In this document: positions 58,715 through 64,000 of the stretch, in pieces
Position numbering within the stretch: the stretch's first letter is position 1
Layout of the letters: each line of letters begins with the position of its first letter
Assembly: GCA_041752315.1 (NCBI GenBank)
Contig: JBGSHJ010000042.1
Coordinates: 42,401-106,400 of the forward strand
Direction: 5' to 3'
DNA length: 64,000 nt
Source: SYFY01 sp041752315
GTDB taxonomy: Bacteria > Pseudomonadota > Gammaproteobacteria > Pseudomonadales > Azotimanducaceae
The notes under the pieces: generated by a model
Told to the model about the DNA's origin: nothing
Seen by the model: the letters and a program-made list of their open reading frames with translations, nothing else
The model's database searches: none
Made by a program: the position numbers and the translations under genes

Positions 58715-61681
58715 GTGATGCTGGTGCTGCTCTCGGCTCGCCTGGCCATTGCCGACGAGACCAAATCGCTTGAGACCCGGCCCGGCACTCTTTCCCAGGC
58801 TCTGGTGGAATTTGGCCGGCAGACTGGAGTTTCGATCGTCTTTGGCCAGGAGACAGTGGCCGCCTACGACAGCTTTGCGCCGAAAAGTGACTCCATGGAC
58901 CAGGGACGAGCGGAACGCGACCCGAGGGCTGGAGCCAAAAATCCGGCGGCGGCCCTCACACTTCTGCTGACCGGCACCTGCCTGACCCAGGAATGGATCA
59001 GGCCGACACTCGTGGCGATCAAGGCTGGCTGCTCTCCACCACCATTGCCCGTGCCGGAAAGTTCTCCCGAACGACCTGAAAATCGTGATCTTGCAGAACC
59101 CCCGTTGGTTGAAGAAGTGCTGGTCACGGAGCGGCGAATCACAGGTACACGACTTGCCTCGAAGGGTGCTCGCACGCCGACACCCGTGCAGATTATCGCT
59201 CGACCTGAGCTGGAGCTTTCTGGTCACCGCAGTCTCAGCCAGGTCCTGCGCTACACAACTGCGGTCACCGGCAACTCTACCAGCACGCTGGTGACCAACG
59301 GCGGTGATGGCAGCGCAACCGTAACACTCCGTGGTCTGCCAGCCAGCAATACACTCGTATTGCTCAACGGACGAAGGTTGAACCCGGATGCGTTTGCAGG
59401 CCACGCCGTCGATCTCAACTCGCTGCCACTGGCGATGATCGACCGGATAGAAATCGTCAAGGATGGTGCTTCGGCGGTCTACGGCTCCGACGCCGTCGCA
59501 GGTGTCGTCAATGTGCACACACGCCGTGATCGCGAGGCTGCTTTTGGCGAACTTTATGTTGGCCGAGCCGATGAAGGTGGGCTGGACACCGAACACGCAA
59601 GTCTGGGCGTCGGCCACCGAGGCGAACGCTGGCAGGTTTTTGCAGCGGCATCCTGGTACGAGCAGGGCTCCCTGTACTCGAGGGAACGAAAGTTGACCCG
59701 CTCTTCCGATGAACGCGCACGCGGTGGTACGGACAGACGCTCGAGCGCCACCATACCCGCGTGGATAGATTCTGGTGATGGCCCGGTCGTGCTTGTGGAT
59801 AACACGTTCAGCGGAACGGAGCCCGGGCATTATCGGCCGGTCACTGAGGAAGACCGTTTCGAATACCGCGATTTTACGTCGTTGATCGTGCCCACCAGGC
59901 GCGCCTCGGCCTTTGTCGACGCAACCTGGGAGTGGCAGGACAATCTGCGATTTTTCATGGAGGGACTGGCTACTGACTACGTCGCCACCAATCAACTCGC
60001 CCCGACGCCGCTGTTCTCGGGTTTTGAGCGCGTCCCGATTTCCATCGATGCGGACCAGCCCTTCAATCCTTTTGACAAGGATGTCGACGATTTACGCAGG
60101 CGTCTCGTCGAACTCGGTCCACGCAAACAACGCAACGAGAGCCGCAACCGGCGTATTGTCGCTGGAATGAGTGGTGAGGTTGCCGGCTTCGGTTGGGACC
60201 TTTCGGGCCAATACGCGCGTACATCAGCCAGTGAATCGTTCCACGGAGTGGCTGATGCCAATCGGATCACGGACGCGCTGCAACCGGATTGTGTCAGTCC
60301 GTGTGTGCCGTTGAACCTCTTTGGTCCCGCTGGCAGTGTCACAGGGCCGATGCTCGCCTACGTCGCCTCTCCGACACACAGCCAGGGCACCAGCCGCATG
60401 CGAGCCTTCACCTTCAATCTCGAGGGCGACGTACTGTCGCTACCCGCGGGGAGTGTCGAGTTGGCAACCGGCGCTGAATTTCGGGAAGAAGAACTGACCA
60501 CCCGACCGGATCCATTGATCCAGGCGGGTCGGATTGTTGGCGGCACCAATTTCACGCCCACCAGGGGGCGACGGTCTGTGTGGGAAGCCTATCTTGAAAC
60601 TCGACTCCCGATCTTCAGAGATCACCCGCTGCTGGGGCGAGTGGATGCCCATTTTGCGGTTCGCCATTCGATTTATGACAATTTTGGCAGCGAGACCAAT
60701 CCACGCGTGGTGTTTCGATGGGAACCGATCGCTGGCATCGGTCTGCGCGCCAGTTGGGCCGAAGGGTTTCGGGCACCTGATCTGAACCAGCTGTTCAGTG
60801 GTGAATCGACGTCCTTCGAACAACTCAATGATCCCTGCAACGATCCTGCAAATGTCGGTCGCCTGCCGGGTTGTGTCACACAATCAGATTCATCACTGAA
60901 TCAGTTCCTCGTGGTCCATGGTGGCAGTCGGGACTTGCAGCCTGAGCGAACACATTCCGTGGGAGTCGGCATGGACTGGGAGCACCAGTTTGCAGGCTTT
61001 CGTGCTGATGCAGCACTCGACTTCTTCCGATTGTTGCAACGGGATGTTGTCGACACACAGGCGCAATACATCATCAATGAAAGTGCGGCAGGCCGGGGAT
61101 TTCAGGACAGGGTCACACGAGATCGGGCAGGCAACATCACCGAGGTAATCGCCACGTTCATGAATATCAGGCAACGGGACGTACAAGGGCTGGATCTCAG
61201 CGCCAATGTCGCGTGGTCGTTGGAGGACAATGGCACGTTCGAACTGGCATTGCAGGCCACCCATCTGCGCGAGTTTTCGGACCGGCTCGCTCCAGGTCTC
61301 GAGTCGTACGATCAGGCGGGTTCGTTCAAGGACTCAGCCGCTGACGGCAACGGCGCGCTGCCAGACTGGAAAGCCAGTCTGGCGATGCGCTGGTACAAGG
61401 ATTTCTGGCGTGGGCAGTACGACGTGTTTGTTGTTTCCGGGTTGCATGAAGTGATTCCGGTCCTCGAGCGGGAACGGCGAATGGAGCGCTGGACGATCCA
61501 TAACCTCCAGCTCAGTTACCTGGGTCCCGCAACGGCATGGTTCCGCCTGTCTCTTGGAGTCAACAACCTGCTGAATGAACCACCACCGTGGTCGGCAGCC
61601 GCCTTCAATGACAGCCATGACTCGCGTACCTATGACATCACGGGCCGTTTTGGCTATTTCAAACTCGAAAAGTCCCTGTAG
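58715..61681 (+). CDS. TonB-dependent receptor with N-terminal STN signalling domain
   Basis: 988 residues from GTG 58715 (ATG 58718 also possible). The signal sequence MMLVLLSARLAIADE is short and has no positive N-region, so the real start may be further upstream at an unusual codon. Residues about 15-100 form an STN domain (LETRPGTLSQALVEFGRQTGVSIVF). Plug: TPTPVQIIARPELELSGHRSLSQVLRYTT, VTLRGLPASNTLVLLNGRRL and IDRIEIVKDGASAVYGSDAVAGVVNV. A beta-barrel follows with paired Cys in extracellular loops (CVSPCVP; CNDP...GCV), ending GYFKLEKSL. Outer membrane uptake receptor that signals to FecR. Ligand unknown. Confidence 0.93.
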   Translation: MMLVLLSARLAIADETKSLETRPGTLSQALVEFGRQTGVSIVFGQETVAAYDSFAPKSDSMDQGRAERDPRAGAKNPAAALTLLLTGTCLTQEWIRPTLVAIKAGCSPPPLPVPESSPERPENRDLAEPPLVEEVLVTERRITGTRLASKGARTPTPVQIIARPELELSGHRSLSQVLRYTTAVTGNSTSTLVTNGGDGSATVTLRGLPASNTLVLLNGRRLNPDAFAGHAVDLNSLPLAMIDRIEIVKDGASAVYGSDAVAGVVNVHTRRDREAAFGELYVGRADEGGLDTEHASLGVGHRGERWQVFAAASWYEQGSLYSRERKLTRSSDERARGGTDRRSSATIPAWIDSGDGPVVLVDNTFSGTEPGHYRPVTEEDRFEYRDFTSLIVPTRRASAFVDATWEWQDNLRFFMEGLATDYVATNQLAPTPLFSGFERVPISIDADQPFNPFDKDVDDLRRRLVELGPRKQRNESRNRRIVAGMSGEVAGFGWDLSGQYARTSASESFHGVADANRITDALQPDCVSPCVPLNLFGPAGSVTGPMLAYVASPTHSQGTSRMRAFTFNLEGDVLSLPAGSVELATGAEFREEELTTRPDPLIQAGRIVGGTNFTPTRGRRSVWEAYLETRLPIFRDHPLLGRVDAHFAVRHSIYDNFGSETNPRVVFRWEPIAGIGLRASWAEGFRAPDLNQLFSGESTSFEQLNDPCNDPANVGRLPGCVTQSDSSLNQFLVVHGGSRDLQPERTHSVGVGMDWEHQFAGFRADAALDFFRLLQRDVVDTQAQYIINESAAGRGFQDRVTRDRAGNITEVIATFMNIRQRDVQGLDLSANVAWSLEDNGTFELALQATHLREFSDRLAPGLESYDQAGSFKDSAADGNGALPDWKASLAMRWYKDFWRGQYDVFVVSGLHEVIPVLERERRMERWTIHNLQLSYLGPATAWFRLSLGVNNLLNEPPPWSAAAFNDSHDSRTYDITGRFGYFKLEKSL

Positions 61682-61704
61682 GCTGCAATGGATGGAAATG
61701 GAAA

Positions 61705-61722
61705 GGGTCGCCGAAGCGACCC
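61705..61722. terminator. UUCG-loop terminator between convergent TonB receptors
   Basis: Seven-base stem GGGTCGC/GCGACCC. Read on the minus strand the loop is TTCG, and the hairpin is followed by TTTCCATTT, so it best serves the minus-strand receptor gene that ends at 61747. On the plus strand it could also stop transcription from 58715, though without a T-run. Confidence 0.6.
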
Positions 61723-61746
61723 TGCCCTGCCCACTGACGATCTGGC

Positions 61747-64000
61747 TTAGAGAGAAGCCGACAGTCGCAGGAAGAAGTATCGACCCATGGCTGAGTACAG
61801 GAAGAGGTCCGTGTTGTTCCCGGAACTGAAGACATACGGCGGGTCCTTGTCGAACACATCGTTCACACCGAGCACGGCTCGATAGTTTTCAAGGTTGTAG
61901 CCGACTCGCAGGTCCACTTCCGTATGGCTGCGAACATTATCGTAGCCAAACGCATTCACGCCGTTGAAGCGCGGATCGTTCATGCTGTGGATGTATCGGG
62001 TGCGAAGACCAAAGTCCCAGTTCAGCCAGTCCACGTTCAGATTGATGTTGGCCTTGATCCGTGGGATCGATCCCTGATCATCTGCACCACCAGCGCCCGG
62101 ATAAAACGTGTTCTGCTTGATGTAGGTACCCTGGAAGTCAAACGTGAACATGAACTCGGAAACATCAAACTGGTAGTTGATGCCCAGATCATAGCCGTCT
62201 GTGCTCACCTTCTCGTCGTTGATCAGACGGTTGGTGAAGTCTGCAAGACCAAGGATATTGGTTTGCGGATTGTAGGTGGAACGGAATCGCGTACATTCCT
62301 CCGCCGTTTTACCCACCGGACCGGCATAACAGGTGTCCAGGATCGAATCCGACTCGATACGTGTAATCAGATCCTCGATCTCGATGTCCCAGTAGTCGAT
62401 GGAGATCGACAGGCCTTCCAGAAAGCGCGGGGTGAAGATCAGGCCGATCGTCGAGGTATCCGCGGTTTCTGGCTGCAGATCGGCGTTGGAACCGGCCAGT
62501 ACTGCAAACTGGGTAGAGAGCAGGTTGGCGGTATCCGGAATGCCATCCAGCGCACAGTTGGCCAGCGTGTTTGCATCGATGGCCGTCGTGCCGTCAACAC
62601 ACGGGTGGGTAAAAAAATCAAAGCTTGCCGTCCCACCACCAAACAGATCGGTAATCTGTGGTGATCGGTACGCCGTCGACATGGATGCGCGAATGCGCAC
62701 GTCGTCAATGATCTGCCAGTTGACACCTGCTCTCCAAACTGTCTCCGTTCCGAAGGTGTTGTAGTCCGAATAGCGGGCTTGCAGATTTACGTCCAGTTGC
62801 TGGACACCAGGCATGTCGGCCAGTACCGGTACGTCCAGTTCGGCGAACAACTCGTCTGATGAGAAGCTTCCCTGCGAAGTAAAGGTCTGGTTGGAGACCG
62901 ACTCACCCGCTTCGGTTACTGGATCCGGGACTGCTCTGCCACGATCGGTACGCGTTTCGAGCCCTACAGCCAGCTGAACCTCACCGGCGGGCAATTCGAA
63001 GATTGGACCGGTTGCAGAGGCAAACCAGCCCGTGGTTTCGAATTCGGACGACGCGAGTGTGATCTGACGCATGTAATCAATTTCATCTTCCGTCCAGTTG
63101 CCCGGGCGGATCGTATCGAGTGCACCACTCGGGTTGACAATGGCGGAGCAGATCGCGTCAATGCTGCAGGCATCAGGATCGGAGATGCGAAGGAAGCGGG
63201 CCAGGTTCCAGGTGGCGTTGGTGCGAAGGTCGGCATCCAGACGGGTATAGAGGTAGGACACTTCCCAGCTCCAGCCATTCAGGAAACTGTCATTCAGAAT
63301 GTCCCCACGCAGACCGGTGACCAGTCGCAGCGTATCCGACTCGGATTGCTCTTCACGGATGCCGATGGTGCTCGACGGACGAAAGTAGAAAAAGCCATCG
63401 CCCATCGCGCCCAGATTCGGGTTGGTACCTGGCACAAACGTCCCATCAGGAAACGATGTCGTGCCAAACGAGCCAGGATTGCCGTCCAGGCGTGCGATAC
63501 CTTGTCGCTTGGCATACTGCAGTTCCATGAAACCTTCAATGCCATCGGTGATGTCGTAGACCCCATAGGCCGAAGCAGTCAGCGTTTCGTTATCGATGTA
63601 GGCATCCTGCTCGGACGCATAGTCGTAGCGCACGGCCCGAACGTCTTTCGGATCCGTAATGGCCTGACCTGGTTGCAGGGCGGGACAGCCTGCGAGGTCA
63701 TTGGTGACTTCATCACCACCCATGGCTTTCGGAACGGTACAGAACACGTCACCGCCGTTGGCAAAGAAAATGCCTCCGGGATGAAAGAAACTGCCGTTTG
63801 AAACGGTGGCACCAAGCGCTGAGATGGTGACGTCTGCCCAGTCTCGATCCCGTTGCGGTACGTTGTTCTGCCGGGTGTATTCCGTGCCGAGCATCAACGA
63901 ACCGCGGTCGGAGGCAGCGCCAATGACAAAGTGGCCGTTGTACTGTTCGCCGTCACCTTCCCCGGAAAGTCCGGTACTCGCGCCAAAATCGACGCCTTCA
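61747..64000 (-). CDS. TonB-dependent receptor (5' end outside window)
   Basis: About 751 visible residues; the reading frame is open through the right edge, so the start, signal peptide and plug are missing. A beta-barrel with the family pattern: alternating aromatic strands, GTEYTRQNNVPQRDRDW near the edge, RASMSTAYRSPQITDLFGGG, LQPETADTSTIGLIFTPRFLEGLSISIDYWDIEIEDLI and the C-terminal YRAVLGVNDVFDKDPPYVFSS ... YFFLRLSASL. It resembles the large Xanthomonas/Caulobacter-type TonB receptors for oligosaccharides or other polymers more than siderophore receptors, but the substrate cannot be set. Converges on the receptor at 58715. Confidence 0.93.
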   Translation of the reverse strand, partial: EGVDFGASTGLSGEGDGEQYNGHFVIGAASDRGSLMLGTEYTRQNNVPQRDRDWADVTISALGATVSNGSFFHPGGIFFANGGDVFCTVPKAMGGDEVTNDLAGCPALQPGQAITDPKDVRAVRYDYASEQDAYIDNETLTASAYGVYDITDGIEGFMELQYAKRQGIARLDGNPGSFGTTSFPDGTFVPGTNPNLGAMGDGFFYFRPSSTIGIREEQSESDTLRLVTGLRGDILNDSFLNGWSWEVSYLYTRLDADLRTNATWNLARFLRISDPDACSIDAICSAIVNPSGALDTIRPGNWTEDEIDYMRQITLASSEFETTGWFASATGPIFELPAGEVQLAVGLETRTDRGRAVPDPVTEAGESVSNQTFTSQGSFSSDELFAELDVPVLADMPGVQQLDVNLQARYSDYNTFGTETVWRAGVNWQIIDDVRIRASMSTAYRSPQITDLFGGGTASFDFFTHPCVDGTTAIDANTLANCALDGIPDTANLLSTQFAVLAGSNADLQPETADTSTIGLIFTPRFLEGLSISIDYWDIEIEDLITRIESDSILDTCYAGPVGKTAEECTRFRSTYNPQTNILGLADFTNRLINDEKVSTDGYDLGINYQFDVSEFMFTFDFQGTYIKQNTFYPGAGGADDQGSIPRIKANINLNVDWLNWDFGLRTRYIHSMNDPRFNGVNAFGYDNVRSHTEVDLRVGYNLENYRAVLGVNDVFDKDPPYVFSSGNNTDLFLYSAMGRYFFLRLSASL

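Noticed and set aside
1..64000. tRNA, rRNA, CRISPR, insertion-sequence or prophage features
   Set aside because: I looked for cloverleaf-like segments, regular spaced repeats, transposase motifs and phage genes and saw none that hold up. Only short tandem repeats occur.

Overview
The window looks like a chromosomal segment of a Gammaproteobacterium of moderate-to-high GC. This rests on an oxygen-dependent HemF, a gspE-M type II secretion operon, TonB-dependent receptors with FecI/FecR-type regulators, and several acyl-CoA dehydrogenase/thiolase genes. I cannot fix a genus from the sequence alone. No rRNA, tRNA, CRISPR array, insertion sequence or prophage gene was recognised, and no gene-free stretch exceeds 300 bases.

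Layout. 1-11 kb is housekeeping and small-molecule metabolism: a Sir2 deacylase cut by the left edge, a DsbA-fold isomerase, a P-loop kinase, and a compact five-gene operon (PPTase, concentrative nucleoside transporter, second PPTase, FMN hydroxyacid oxidase, MOSC protein). Threonine aldolase, ExbD, an SMP-30 protein and a BON lipoprotein follow. 11-20 kb holds hemF, an acyl-CoA operon (HMG-CoA-synthase-like/DUF35 fusion, thiolase, acyl-CoA dehydrogenase, luciferase-like monooxygenase), an MFS transporter and another acyl-CoA dehydrogenase.

20.3-46.8 kb is a large surface-polysaccharide locus: UDP-GlcNAc 2-epimerase, chain-length protein, two initiating phosphoglycosyltransferases, flippase, polymerase, WecG-type glycosyltransferase, asparagine-synthetase-like amidotransferase, three deacetylase-fold proteins and two sulfotransferases. 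Several members resemble genes of exosortase-A (XrtA) loci, but no exosortase is present in the window. Embedded at 34.8-43.0 kb is an unusual carrier-protein module: ACP, atypical acyl-CoA dehydrogenase, DUF1839 protein, a GH2-like protein with an altered acid/base motif, a fused double alpha/beta-hydrolase and a stand-alone adenylation domain. My reading is that an adenylated amino acid or other acid is loaded on the ACP, oxidised and transferred to the glycan. The two PPTases at 2-5 kb could prime that ACP. This is the best candidate here for an undescribed system.

46.8-49 kb holds small hypothetical genes, including a short lipoprotein just after a terminator-like hairpin. 49.2-56.9 kb is a minus-strand gspEFGHIJKLM operon without gspC or gspD. 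56.9-61.7 kb is an ECF sigma / FecR / STN-TonB receptor unit; the sigma gene has no ATG, GTG or TTG at a suitable position. A second TonB-dependent receptor converges on it and runs off the right edge.
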